Positions 46,581-58,763 are shown, numbered from the stretch's first letter. The stretch is 64,000 nt of DNA from Eudorina sp. 2006-703-Eu-15 (GCA_003117195.1 BDSI01000054.1:372001-436000); one strand, 5' to 3'. Numbers and translations: made by a program. The notes: a model not told the origin generated them from the sequence alone.

Positions 46581-49491
46581 TCACTTGGGCTCCGGACCTG
46601 CGGTCTCGCAACCCGACCCACAACACCCGCCGTGGCCCTGCCCCTGCTCATTCCCGTCCCCGCTGCGGTGGTGATGGTGGTGGTGGTCGTGCCCGTGTCC
46701 ATGGCCGCACTGGTGGCCGTGGTGGTGGTGGTGGCTGTGGTGGCTCTGGCCGTGGCCCAGCGCGTGATTGATGCAGTAGGCGAGGTAGTGGGTCCTCTGC
46801 TCCCCGTCCAGCTGCCGCCAGTCGGACGCCTTCAGGGCCACTGGGTGCCAGCCGTGCGCCTGCGAGGTCCAGAGGCACCAACCATCAGGCGCTCAGGACC
46901 CTCAGGTCACTCAGGACCCTCAGGACCATCCCATCCGGTCAGGACCATCAGGACCATCAGATGATCAGGACAGCACAACACATTAAAATTTCAATGCACC
47001 AGGCGCAGCACCCGAACCGGTCACCCTGCTGTGCCAGCTGGTGAGGTGGGTGCAAGTGAGGTACTGCATCGAACCCCAGAGCCGACAGCGCGGGGCGACG
47101 CGGTGTGTGTGGGGTGGGGGTGGGGGTAGGGGGTGGGTGACTAGTTTATCTGAGCGCCGGCGCGCGTCCGTCGTCCGTCCGTCCGCACCTGCAGCACGCT
47201 GCGCATCGCCCGCTTCATCGAGTAGGACCTGGCGTCCAGCACCCTGTCCCGCGGGCCCCCGTCCGCCTCCAGCTCCAGCGCTACCTGCGGCCGCCGGCGC
47301 CAGTGCGGGGGCGGGGGGGGGGGGAAATAGGAAATTGGTAGACATATCTCTACTGCGCTGCTGCCAGAGCACAAGGCGGCGGGGGAGGTCCGGATCCCGG
47401 CCGGTGCGTCTCATTCACCCTTGCCGCACGGCAGGCTCCTGTCAGGACACCCCGGCCCCGACCCCGACCCGGTCCACAACGGTGTCGGACACCAGACGGA
47501 GATTTAAAACCGCACGATAAGGCGACGGGGGGGTATCGGTAGCCGGCCCGCCCGTTCACAGTCCGCCGAAAGTCAGCCCCACGCGGGTGGGTGTCCCAGC
47601 GCGGCCCTGGGAGGCACCCAGTGAATGACCTATCTCACTGCATGTCGGCATCGCGGCCACTGCTGCGACCCAACCCTCACGGCCACTGCTGCGCATTACC
47701 CCACCCTACCTACCCTCTCGCCCCCGCTGGCACCAAGCCCTCCAGCCGCATCCTCCCGGTCCCATCCCGGCTCCCGCCCCCCGCCCACACACATGTACGG
47801 CGGCCCCTTATCCTGACCTTGACGCCGTTCAGGTACAGCCCCACGTCCACCTCCGCCAGGCCGTCTCCCACCACACAGTTCCGACCCGGCTGGAGCCCCA
47901 TGTCCTGCGGTTCAGCTCAGACGCCGGCAAGGGAGGAAGGGGAAAGCAGGCAGCGGTGGGGGTTGAAGGCAGCGCGGCTGGGGGGGGGTAGGTGGGAAGC
48001 GCGCACGGGTGCAACACACACACACACATATGTGGGCGGGTTGCAATCCTAAACACACATATGTGGGACGCCGGCGCGCAGCCGCCCAACGTACTCAGAC
48101 GCTTAGGTGCCTCTAGCCGCAACGCCACCTGCAGAGGTTCTTAAAACTTCTCACACCGCGCCATACCGCCTGGCAGTCCCTCCGCAGTCCTTGGGTACAG
48201 CCCCGGCGGCGCACGGCCCGCGATGCAGTCGGGCACAGCTCCGGGGCCGGGGCCCGCCCCCTACCACCACCCGCTGGCCAGCCCCCTCCACGTTTGCCGC
48301 CGGGCTGGGTGTGTCTGGGCTGTTTCTTTTTAACCCCTCCCCGTCGGAGGCTCCGTGCCGTTGCTCTCTCCCTCCGTGCCGTTGCTATGTCTCCCTCTAG
48401 GTGCTCACAGCCCCGGCCCGGCTCGCCCACCTGCAGGGCCTTGAACACCTCGTCCATGGGGCTCGCGGCCGAATCCGGGCGGCTCGTGCCCGCCGAGGGT
48501 TCAGCGCCTCGGTGAAGGGCGTCCGACTGCGGCGGCGCCGATACCGCGGGCCGGCGGGGTGATACCGTAATGGCAAAATGGCAATCAGTTTTGACGGCTA
48601 CTTTCGGGTTGCTTCATTCCGCTGTCAGCGAATTTTCATTTGCGTTCTGTGCAGGCGGGGTGGGGCGGGTCGGGGTGGAGGAGGAAAACAGCCCAGAGAC
48701 ACCCAAACGGTCGGCCGGGATGGCGGGGACGAGGCCCCAGGTGGGTGTTTGCGAAGACCCCGGCCGGGGGCCGATCCGTCACACGGCAGATGGCCAGCGG
48801 CCACACCGCATATGCACCCCTAGCCATACGTCGGGCGGGACTTACCTCGCCCTCGGTCCGGTTCAAGGAGCAAGGCGATTTGGCCGTCGACGCCACAGCA
48901 GGTGAACCCTGCGGCGATATCGGCGGCGGACCTGGGTTGCTTTGCCGTCGCTGGTGGCTGCGGAGATGCGGTGGAGATGCAGCAAAAAATCCCAGACATC
49001 GAATGCATGGCGGCCCCGCCCCACACGCCGTCAGATGCCGAGATGCGGGCCAACGTTTGTCCCGCCCGCGTCGCAATGAGTGGAATCGGGTCAAGGGGTA
49101 GGTCAGGGGACAGAGGGGGACAGGGCGCTCCGGGGCGGTGGCACCGTTTCCAGGCTCATGCAAGGACCTTGAGGCAAGCATGCCACGGGTCCATCTTGTA
49201 ACGGATACATACAAGCATGCCACCCCGCACCTGCTGAGCCGGCTGCCATACTTCCCGGGACTCCCCCGCTGCCCGCGGTGGGGGCGGCGCAGAGCCGAGG
49301 CTGGGTTCCGCTGCGCCTGTCACCAGCCGGTGGGCGCTCCAAATGGGATGCCGTCGGGGGGCGCGGTTCGGCCCTAAATTTTCAAGCACGCCTGATGAAG
49401 ATGCTACACAAGCCACGGGACGCAAAAGGCTCCCGTTAAGGGAGGGAAGGAGCACATGATACAGTCGGCCCAGCAACAGAGGTCCTGCCAT
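46581..49491 (-). CDS. RAP-domain protein with His-rich C-terminal tail, probably organellar
   Basis: Six exons (49491-49231, 48908-48846, 48526-48431, 47904-47818, 47284-47189, 46859-46581), all joined in phase 0, encode 293 residues. Residues 1-~87 (MAGPLLLGRLYHVLLPSLNG...) look like an organelle targeting peptide. Residues ~141-230 form a RAP domain: VGDGLAEVDVGLYLNGVKVA, LELEAD, RVLDARSYSMKR, HGWHPVALKASDWRQL, QRTHYLAYCIN. RAP domains are RNA-binding, endonuclease-fold-like modules usually at the end of plastid or mitochondrial OPR/FASTK proteins acting in RNA processing or translation. Here no OPR repeats are visible. The tail (~234-284) is extreme: about 20 His, then GGCCGSGC. Exons 2 and 3 rest on frame and splice signals only. 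It may be a metal-responsive or truncated RAP protein. Confidence 0.82.
47325..47370 (-). repeat. Intronic repeat family A, copy 5
   Basis: Minus strand: GCTCTGGCAGCAGCGCAGTA, then TCTACCAATTTCCTATTTCCC. It is in RAP-gene intron 4, sense, about 40 nt before the acceptor of exon 5. Confidence 0.85.
48022..48067 (-). repeat. Micro-element family B, copy in RAP intron 3
   Basis: A perfect 15-bp direct repeat ACACACATATGTGGG (48022-48036 and 48053-48067) encloses a 16-nt core that reads TTAGGATTGCAACCCG on the minus strand. Confidence 0.75.
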
Positions 49492-49717
49492 AATGTTCGC
49501 AATTATGATGTTATCCTAACCCTTCGGACATTTGACTCCGATGGTTTCTGACACTTGTTCAGAATTCTGAACTCCCGGTGACGGTTGAATTTTCGTACGT
49601 TTTCTACAGTCAACACCAGCTTATCAAACTGGCAGTCGCACAATTTTGGTTAACTTTTGTGTGTGAGAACCGCGAAACCTCTGCACCCCAGCGCGAAACT
49701 TGAACCGAGAGCCATCG
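49492..49717. promoter_or_regulatory. Divergent promoter region, RAP protein / TIP30
   Basis: Only 226 bp separate the two start codons. It is A+T-rich relative to the flanking exons. No specific element is assigned. Confidence 0.55.
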
Positions 49718-51499
49718 ATGGCCAGCCCCGGCCTCACCGCGGTCGTCCTGGGCGCGACTGGAGCTGTAGGAGAGGCGTTGGTCAACCAGCTGCTGGTGCA
49801 CCCAAGGTTCAAACGCGTCGTTACCGTCGGTCGCAGAGCGGTGGAGCGCGTCCCGCCCGAGTCCGAGCGCACCGCAGAGCTGGTTCAGGACAAGGTGAAC
49901 ATGGACGCGTTGGAGCAGGAAGGCAAGGACGCGTTCAAGGGCGCAGATGTCGTCTTCTGCGCGCTGGGCACCACTCGTAAGGTGGGCGTGCCGCGCGTCC
50001 ATTGCGGGAGCGGGCCGGGCCGCAGCGGGTTTTGCGCGGTCAACGCGCCGTACTGGCGGGGCGCGGTCTCTTCGGGGTTTCTCTCCCCCGCCCCCCGCCC
50101 CTTGACCTCTACCCCCGCCACAGCCACATCACAACGACAGCGACGCGCAGACCTCCAAAACCGCGACACGCCCTACCGCAGCCCCAAAGCTAAAATCCGA
50201 GCCTAGTTCCACCCCCACTCCGCGACTCCCACCACGCTAACCGCGATCGCTTCCCTTGTGCCGGATGCCAGACCGCCGGCAGCGCGGAGGCCTTCAAGAA
50301 GGTGGACTACGGCTATGTGGCCGCGGGCGCGCGGGCCGCGCGGGAGATGGGTGTAAACCATTTTTCGCTGGTGTCCGCCCAGGGTGCCAACGCCAAGTGC
50401 CCCGCCAACGATCTGCTGCCGTTCCACCCGCTGCTGTACACCCGGACCAAGGGGCTGGTGAGTCGGGCTGTCAGGCTGGAGCACTGTACGGCTCCAATAC
50501 GGATGTACGAACGGATAAGCAACATAGGGAGAGGGACGCACGTGTATGGTGAATTGGTGTGTGCGCTGCGAACGCGCGCGCGCCGACGTGCTCCCCCCTC
50601 CGTGGGATGCTGGCTGTGACGCCAACCTGTGCCGCTGCTGACGACCGTCGGTTGGTGGTTGGTTGGTGGGTGATGGTTGTGGCTGGCGCCGGCCTGCAGG
50701 CCGAGCAGGCGGTCATCGAGCGGGGCTTCCCGCGCGTCTCCGTCTTCCGCCCGGGGCTGCTGGACCGGGAGGACAAGAGCCGGGGGATGGAGCGCATGTT
50801 CCTGGGCCTGGTGCCCAACATCCATGTGAAGGTGGGTGCGACCGCACCCGCCGCGCGGCTGGGGCGGGATGCGCGTTGCCGATGTCCTCCTCAGTCGTGG
50901 GCGATGTCTTCCTCAGTCGTGGGCGATGTCCTCCTCAGTCGTGGGCGATGTCCTCCTCAGTCGCGGGCGGTGTCCTCCTCAGTCGTGGGCGGTGTCCTCC
51001 TCAGTCGTGGGCGATGTCGTCCTCAGTTGTGGGCGATGTCCTCCTCAGTCGTGGGCGATGTCCTCCTCAGTCGTGGGCGATGTCCTCCTCAGTCGTGGGC
51101 GATGTCCTCCTCAGTCATTGGGAATGTCCCCTCAATCGTACCCAAAGCTTGGGTCGGTCTGGGCGGGGCTTGCGCCGCGCACTTTGCCTGCTGGCTGTTC
51201 AGCGCAAGGGCGGCAGCGCGGTGCTGCCGCCGCGAGCCCGCGCGCGCAACGACTCCTTTGCGTGGCAGGTTTTTACATCTGGATGCTCGTTCAAACCGGC
51301 CCTGTCCTAGCCCTGTCCTAGCCTCGTCCTAGCCCTGCCCATGCGCGGCCCTGACCCAACCCTGCAGGACGTGGCCCGCCTCATGATCCTGGACGCGCTG
51401 CGGGATCCCGCCACAGCCCAGCCCGTGATGCGCTTCGAAATGGGGGACCTGCAGAAAGCGGCCAAGGCAGCCGACCAGCCGCCCGCGCCGGCCAAGTGA
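49718..51499 (+). CDS. TIP30/HTATIP2-like NAD(P)-binding atypical SDR
   Basis: Four exons (49718-49981, 50272-50457, 50700-50831, 51368-51499) give 237 residues, about the size of animal TIP30. The N-terminal Rossmann motif is GATGAVG (12-18). VVFCALGTTRK, FKKVDYGYV, HFSLVSAQGA, YTRTKG (Tyr144, Lys148 of YxxxK) and FPRVSVFRPGLL match the TIP30/CC3 pattern KVDRDYV, HFNLLSSKGA, YLQVKG, YSVFRPGVLL. DVARLMILDAL closes the fold. Animal TIP30 affects nuclear import and transcription; the enzymatic substrate of the family is not established and the algal role is unknown. No transit peptide is obvious. A 22-bp minisatellite fills intron 3. Head to head with the RAP gene. The first downstream TGTAA is at 52820. 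Confidence 0.93.
50880..51123 (+). repeat. 22-bp minisatellite in TIP30 intron 3
   Basis: Eleven units of GATGTCCTCCTCAGTCGTGGGC with a few point changes, starting about 50 nt after the exon 3 donor. It makes up nearly half of the intron. Confidence 0.95.
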
Positions 51500-54400
51500 T
51501 GGCAAGGCGAGATTGCCCGTGAATCAAGATCGCGATCTCCTGAGGCAGCCGGGAGGGATGGAGGGATGGGGTCATGGGGAGCGGGGCTGGCGGGGTGCCG
51601 ATTGCTACTAGAGCCTGGGGGCGGGTCAGCCGTGATGTGGGTCGCGGCGTAGGGCCCTCGACGACTGGGCGCTCGCTCGCTGGGGTTGCCCTGCCTGTAG
51701 CCTTCAGGAGGCTGTCTCAGCCAAGTGCGCACGGGGCGCGCGTGCGTGTCTCAGTCCGCGCTGCACGGCACGACTTTTGGTGCTTTGGTGAGGAGCTCTG
51801 CTTGGAAGTGTACATGAGGTCTTGCGCGGAGTCCCAAGGAGGCCGTTGTCCCGAAACCGCCAGAAGGGTGTACGATAGTGTACTGCAGTGACCGTACGGT
51901 GCACTCTAGTGACCGTGCAGTGTCCGTACTGCAGTGGTACCACAGGTACGCTGTGCAGTATCCTTAGTAACGCGCGTCCCAGGGTTGACGTTGCGTCGTT
52001 GGGTTGGGTTAGGGCATATTGGGTTGGGTCGGGGAGGGGGTGGCCGTCCCCTCGTTTGCGGCCCGATAACGAGGGCACTTCATGGTCTTGGAGCTCTCAT
52101 GTACTGGCGTGCAGCCTCGCTGGGCTCGACGAGCCGAGTGGTGGGGTCGTGGTGTGTATGTTTCCGATTTGAGTCTTGTACATAAACATGATATGTCTGT
52201 GTTAGCTGGCACACGGCAGCTGCGCCGCCGCGGGACACCGGCTGGGACCCAACACGCGAGGGCGGCGGCGGGAGTGCCGTGCCGTACATGTAGACGACGT
52301 ACTTGACGTCTGGGTGCCCCGCTGGCTGGCTGGCTGGCTGATTGTCCTCTGGCTTTCATGTCCGCATTGGGGACCTCCAGCCGGGGTGCGTGCGGCGGGC
52401 CACACACGCAGCCGCGAGCCTCGAGCCTCGAGCGAACGAAGGGCGCACGCGAGCCATCGCCTCAAGGTCCATCCGCTCGTGGCGTCGCGTGGCGTGGCGA
52501 TCCACAGGGACATCCCTGGGTCGTCCAAACTTCGCACCCGATACCCGACTCGGTGCGGCATCCCTCTAATCGGCGCAGACTGGTCCAGGGACCGTACATC
52601 GGAAATATAGGCGGCCCAGGCCCGCGTGGGGTGCAGCAGTTAAGAACAGTTCGCATGCAGCAATGCAGCAGACCAAGTATCGCCCACGCCGTACGCGCAC
52701 ACAGTCCACACAGGAATGGCTGTACCAAAATTGCTGTTGCTGCATATATATATGGCCGTGCGCTCGAGTGCGAGGGCGGGGCACCGGCCCTGCCGCAACC
52801 GAAACACATTATACCTGATTGTAAATGGAACACAAAAACACCCACCTCGACCCATGCATGCATCACGTTATTCATATCCTCGCATGTGGACGTGTTCTGC
52901 GCCCGCCATGTGAGGATCGCGGTTGCTATGGCACGGCGTCGGAGTAAACGCACACGCGATCACTCGTCGCCCCCCGCCCCCGTATCCGCGAGAGAGTGCT
53001 TCGGCGGCCTTTCCATCAGGGCTGGTGGTGTAAGCAGCCCTTGGCCAGCGCCAGGCCCGCATATATAGGTCAGGGTGTTCCGAGTCCGAACGGAAGAACC
53101 CAGGCCGGACAGCCCGGGTGTCGGCGATACGGAGGTCCGTCCGTCCGTCCGTGGATCCCTTGGGGGACCTGGCCTGTCGCGCCAGGCGTCACCCAGTAGC
53201 CGCAGAAAACGTCATCGAGCCGCTTATCTGTAGACAGATACGGTCACATGCATACTCCGTGCGCCGAAACGACGCGTGGGGGAAAGGTGGCAGGGCCGGC
53301 CAAACCGTCCCTCCGCCGGGCTCCTCAAAGCGACCCGTGCCGGTCCAGGGCTCCCTCGCATCGCGTACAGTTCGGTCCTACCGTAGCAGCATCCTAGGCA
53401 TCAAGCACCATGCCCTGACGCGCCGTCCCGCCATGCAACTAACCAAGTTTCTCAACTTGCTGCAGTCAACAAGGGAGCGCGGGGTTTGGGGCTCGACGCC
53501 CCGGTATCCGTCGGACGGGGTCCGGGCAGGCCGCGCGCAACCCACACACGAATGCGGTACAGTACGGTCCGTACTTTGTATTGACACGACGCCGCTCTGT
53601 GTCGGCCACGGGCCCATCCCGGCCCCTCGTCATCCACACCCCCACAACAACAACCAAGACCGTGGCGCAACAACTGCGCGCCGGCATACGGTAGTCCGCA
53701 AAACACATCGGCTGGCTGCAAACGCGGCCTCTGACAATGACTGAATGGCAGCCCGGTGCGCTCGGTGCGCTCGCCTGGCACAGCCCCCACCACTCCACAT
53801 CACACCGCGCTAAGCGCCGCTCGTGGAAGCACTCGCAGGGTCCGCGTCGTTGCGCCCCATCCCATCCTACACCACCCCATCCTATCCCAGCCCAGCCCAG
53901 CCCAGCCCAGCCCAGCCCAGAGGACACATCGCCCGCACGAGACTTGTTCCGTGGCTCGCTCTCCCACCAATTGGCGGGCGCACAGCCACACAGAAAAATG
54001 GCATACATACAGGATTGGCGTCGCCGCTGCATTTCGAGGCCAACAGAAACACGGACACACAACACAACACTCCCACACACGTGCACACACTCTACACACA
54101 TCAACTCAGAAACGTCTTCCCTAACACACCACAGTCCAGTGCTCTACGAAGGTCCAGGTACACAAAAGATTCTCGCCCATGGCCATTTTGATCCGACGGC
54201 AGGTCGGCGACCCGTGGGTCGCTTTGCGCGCCCCTATCGTAACCATTACCAGTCATCGGGCCCGATTACGTTACCCCGGGGTCCCCCCATGGCAATGTTG
54301 GGTCCGTACCCGTCTCCCTCCTGCGGTCCATGCTTCCGACCGCCGCTGCGGTCAGCGCGCCGGACAAGCAACCCAACACCCACATCCATTCGGCCGCTCT

Positions 54401-56482
54401 TCAGTTGCACACCGGCATGAGGGAATCACGTAACGTTGTACTCAAGGCATGCAGTCCTCGCCGTACGTCCTCACCGCGCCCACCACGTCCGCCCTGCTCG
54501 TCCTACGCCGTACTCCTCGCGGCGCCCGCCATGCGCCCACCGCCTTTCCCTATAACTCGCGACACCCGGCGTACAGCCGTTGCCGCCACGCCATGGCATC
54601 GCCACGCGCCGCTGTGTTCCGCAGCGCGCTCCGGAAACGGCCGTCATAAGCCCTTGCCAGGGCGCGTGACGTTGGCTGGATGGTTGCAGCAGCCCAACCG
54701 TGCTCGCTGTTGGGCGGCCCGCGCACCGCATCGGCGTGCCGACGCGAACACACATGCCGTTTGGGTCCGCAACGCCGCACCGCGGCCCGCGGTTGACGCA
54801 TCCTCACAAACCAATTCAAAACCAAACCGAAACCGAAACCGAAACCCAAGTACATCAACACCAAGTCGCACAGGGCGCGCTCGCTTCCATGTATGCGATT
54901 AAAAATTCCAGGAATCACATAATATATTCCATCAGAGCAGCGCGACAGGCTCTCCGCTAAAGAATCTCGCGGACCACGTGCCCCCTCAATCACTCTCTCC
55001 AACTCTCTCTCTCTCTCTCACACACACACACGCTCTTCCTGGCTCTCTCTTCCTCGTTGCGTTGGTTGTACTGCCTCCTGCGTCGCGCCGCGGGAGAGGA
55101 GGGGACCAAGATTTATCCGTACACGGCGTCGCCGTCGTCGCCTTCGTGAAGCAGCGAGCGTGCCTTCTGGGGGTCAGGCGGGTGTTCGCGCCCTCGCGCC
55201 AACACGGCATTATGCCCTGGGATACCCAAGCTGCAAGGACACGAAATGCAGACGATTGCACTCCTGAACAATCCGCATACCTTTTCCGACCCGACAGTTT
55301 CCAATGCCCCCGTGCGCGCACACAAAAGGGACCCGCCTCATAAGGCACATTAACATTCTCACGTATCACGACAACAGAAAACCCCGCACCAGTTACTTCC
55401 TTGCCCACCTCGCCGACAAAACAATGAAGGTATCAGGATACGTAAAGCAGCTCAGCAGATGTAAGCGGCCCCGCAGATGCGACGGAATGGAGCATCCCTT
55501 CACTGATGAACCTAGCCTGGGATGCCTCCTGGGATGCCTACCAAATCGTGTACGGCATCATAAAGCACTAGTGACCGGGGCGACGCGCCACATAAGCTGG
55601 GAGGCCAGGATATCCGCCCAAGGTTGTCTCGTTGGGCGGCACATCCCCCCAACGGCCAAGGAGGGCACCACACAGATATGTCCACGCTGCGGAACTGGGA
55701 AAACCGCACAAGCGCGGCCACGTTAAAAACCCACAGCTTCGTACGACCATGCCAGGAACCAGATTCAGCATCACCGCGATCTCTCAAGGCCCAGATATCA
55801 TGTGGCAGATCTCGGATCTCGCGGTCTCAGTACGTACAGATCCCGCAGGGGGCCCACCCGAGGCAGCGCCGACTCCAGGGGGGGGCCGATAGCGCGCGGA
55901 TGCACAACGCCACTGACACACGTAGGCTAAGAAACATACAACCATCCGTACACATCCGTACATTTCTCAATCGCGTACAAAAAGCCAATCGCGTACAGTC
56001 TTGGTTTCCGCTTTGCGCCAACTGCGGATTGCCAACTGCGCACCGCACCAAGGGGCTCCGCGAAACTAGGATAGGAAAGCGGGGTGTTACGATGGCGCTT
56101 CCATCGGCGGTGGTGGCATGCCGCGCCAGGACCATTTTTCATCGGGGCCCCAGGTAGTTCCAAAGCATCCGTAGCAACAAGTACCCAGGAACGCAGCGGG
56201 AAGAAGCAAACCCGGCGGTTTTCTTTTCGACTTCAGCAGCCAGCCACACGTATAGGCCCACAACTCGGCTTAAATCTGGTTTGCGCCCTACCGCGGCGAG
56301 GTGTGTTGTCGCCACGGCATCGAGTCGAGTCTGAAGAACCGCGAATTGCCCGTACACACAACCCCCCTCGCGAATCAACCCAATCGCTATCCCAGAGACG
56401 GAACGGAAACGTGATGAGAACGCTGCCCAACCAATGCACGAAAGCGCGGCCAAGAGAAGCGAAGGGTTTCAACCAGAGTTCG

Positions 56483-56487
<5 letters not shown>

Positions 56488-56517
<30 letters not shown>

Positions 56518-56522
56518 TCTCC

Positions 56523-56556
<34 letters not shown>

Positions 56557-56557
56557 G
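56488..56557. repeat. (CT)n(CA)n tract
   Basis: About 50 bp of CT repeat with CCT interruptions runs directly into about 20 bp of CA repeat. A similar shorter tract is at 55002-55033. Confidence 0.9.
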
Positions 56558-56581
56558 GACACACAAAACACCACATACCTG

Positions 56582-56623
56582 CCTTGCCCGCTGTAATTCA
56601 GCGGGCAAGGCCCGCTGAATTAC
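56582..56623. repeat. Two overlapping perfect hairpins
   Basis: CCTTGCCCGCTG (56582-56593) pairs with 56599-56610 across a 5-nt loop. GTAATTCAGCGGGC (56593-56606) pairs with 56610-56623 across a 3-nt loop. The central arm is shared, so only one hairpin can form at a time. Confidence 0.9.
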
Positions 56624-58551
56624 ACACATACGCCGCGGCTCAGACCTCCTATATACACATACACATCTCTTACACACATACACCTGGAGGGGTTGCTCGT
56701 TCGCCCCCCACCACACGCACCCCTCCCAATCCTCCCGCCAACCCACCGCCCTGGATGAGTGAGCGGCGCAGTGCGTCCAACCCCGCGCGGCTGGCCAACT
56801 AACCCACAACCGAAACCGCAACCGCGGCAACCCCCTGCCTCCCCCCATCACCCCAGCGACATGTCATGTCATGTCATGGGAACCCACCCACCATTGGTGA
56901 CAATAAAATACTCCCACAAGACGAGGTAAGAGTCCGATGTCGCCCCCCCCAGCGCCAACATGCCAGACACCGACGCTTCCCGAATGCACCGCCGATATTG
57001 ATATGGTAGCAAGTCGACAGCAACCCAAAAAACGCTCAACCGTGGAGACCGGCAGCGACCGTCTCACGCAGCCAGCGCGCAACAACGCCCCGCCCCGGCC
57101 TCGACAGGCGACCCAGACCCAGCGGGCGCCCAAGTGGCCATTCCAGCGCCAACCAGCGTGCCCGCCCCGCCCCGTACCGCCCCCCACCGACCCGATCTCA
57201 TGCCGCACCAGGATGCCGATCTCCATTCACGGTTCACCAGTGGGCTCTGAGTTTACAAGCGAAAATCAGACCCAGATACGAACCCGGGCTCGTCCAAATC
57301 GACGCAGGCTCTGGGCATGTGTAAAACCTTTACGGGCCCTATCAGGGCAGCCCCTCGCCGGCGGGTACCCAAAGGTACTGTAGCTGCGCCAGCAGAGCGC
57401 GCAAGTGATCAGGTGCGGCGGGCGGGTGGTGCGGACCCGCCCCCCGCGCCGGGCCTAAAAACACAAAACCGACACATCCAGCCGCACCACACACCCACCG
57501 TTGGTCGTTGACCGTTGGCCATCGACCCAATCGTCCGTTACCTGTATCACCACCCGGGGTGCCAACCCAGGTCGATCCGGCGCGCGATGGTCGATCGGCG
57601 GCGTTACCCACGCCCACCCGTACTGCAGCGACATTGTTGTACAACGTACGGCGCGATGACGCCAATGTAAAACACGGGAACAGGTATGGAAAGCGCGACA
57701 AGAGTGCCTTTGACGGACGTTAGAACTTCATGCGTAGGAATTGACCCACTTCCGCTCCGGCCGCGGATGTGGTTGGAAGGATGGTTGCAGCTCAGCCACA
57801 CCCATGCCACCTCGACGGAGATCAAGCTCCTGGTTCCAAGACAGGAACTGGACAGGAACTGGTTCCAAGAAAAACCGGGTTTCAACAAAACCGCGCCTCG
57901 CTCTGACACGAGCTTCACCCCGCACCATCCTGGGATGGATGAAGGCTACAGGGGGAAAAACCCCGTAGGCGAAATCATTGTTGCAAACACATGCCCCAGG
58001 ATGTGGGCAGGCCCACTGGGTGTGGGAGCCCGTCCCACCAAGAGGGGGACGCCCCACACGACGCTGTCGTCTCTGCAACGCTGACTGAGCACACGGCGGC
58101 ACCTCCACCTCCAACACCACCCCCAGACGGGTCTCGCTGACAAAAAGCGACAGGGCGCCAAATCCAAAAGCTGCGGGGGACACCCGCGGCCGTTCGGTCT
58201 GCTCGGACTCGCCTCGCCCCCACGCCCTCACCTCGTCCCCTAATGCGGGGGGGCGGACCGGGCCCACGCCCCGCCCCTCGCCCCGCCTCCCCCGCTGCCT
58301 TGCGTCAGGGCCTTGCTGTGGTCCTGTCTTGCGGCAGGGCTCCCCAGGGAGCGGGGCGCGGCCCACCACCGCCGTCGCCGCCACCGCCGCCACCATCGCG
58401 GCGGCGGCGGCCGGCGCAGTTCGGTGCGCCTTCCCTTCGCCTCCGGGGGCCATCGCCCAAGTCCCGCGGACCTCCACGGGCGGCTCTTGTGGAACGCAGG
58501 CGAGGGCTCAGCTCGGTGGGTACTGGGCAGCCAAGGCAGGGGGCGTCGCGG

Positions 58552-58761
58552 CTTGGTCCGTAGGCCGATGGGTCGGTGGGTGGGTGGGCTTGGTCCGTAG
58601 GCCGATGGGTCGGTGGGTGGGTGGGCTTGGTCCGTAGGCCGATGGGTGGGGTGGGCTTGGTCCGTAGGCCGATGGGTCGGTGGGTGTGGGCTTGGTCGTA
58701 GGCGATGGGTCGGTGGGGGTGGGCTTGGTCCGTAGGCCGATGGGTCGGTGGGTGGGTGGGC
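58552..58761. repeat. 37-bp minisatellite abutting the TKL kinase stop codon
   Basis: Six units beginning CTTGGTCCGTAGGCCGATGG and ending in GGTGGGTGGGTGGG on the plus strand; three full length, three with deletions. The array ends 2 bp from the stop codon of the minus-strand kinase, so it is the start of its 3' UTR. Confidence 0.95.
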
Positions 58762-58763
58762 AA

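Larger units (their letters stand above)
51500..58551. other. 7-kb gene-poor region with simple repeats
   Basis: No supported gene on either strand. Contains a purine/pyrimidine tract (CT)n(CA)n at 55002-55033 and 56488-56557, CCCAG repeats at 53886-53918, the palindrome cluster at 56582-56623, and TGTAA at 52820 and 57666. The stretch 51870-51960 is rich in GTACTGCAGTG/CCGTAC inverted repeats. The right end is 3' flank of the TKL kinase. Confidence 0.5.

Noticed and set aside
56582..56623. Hairpin cluster as a CRISPR or tRNA feature
   Set aside because: Only one copy, no spacer pattern, and no cloverleaf or anticodon arm.
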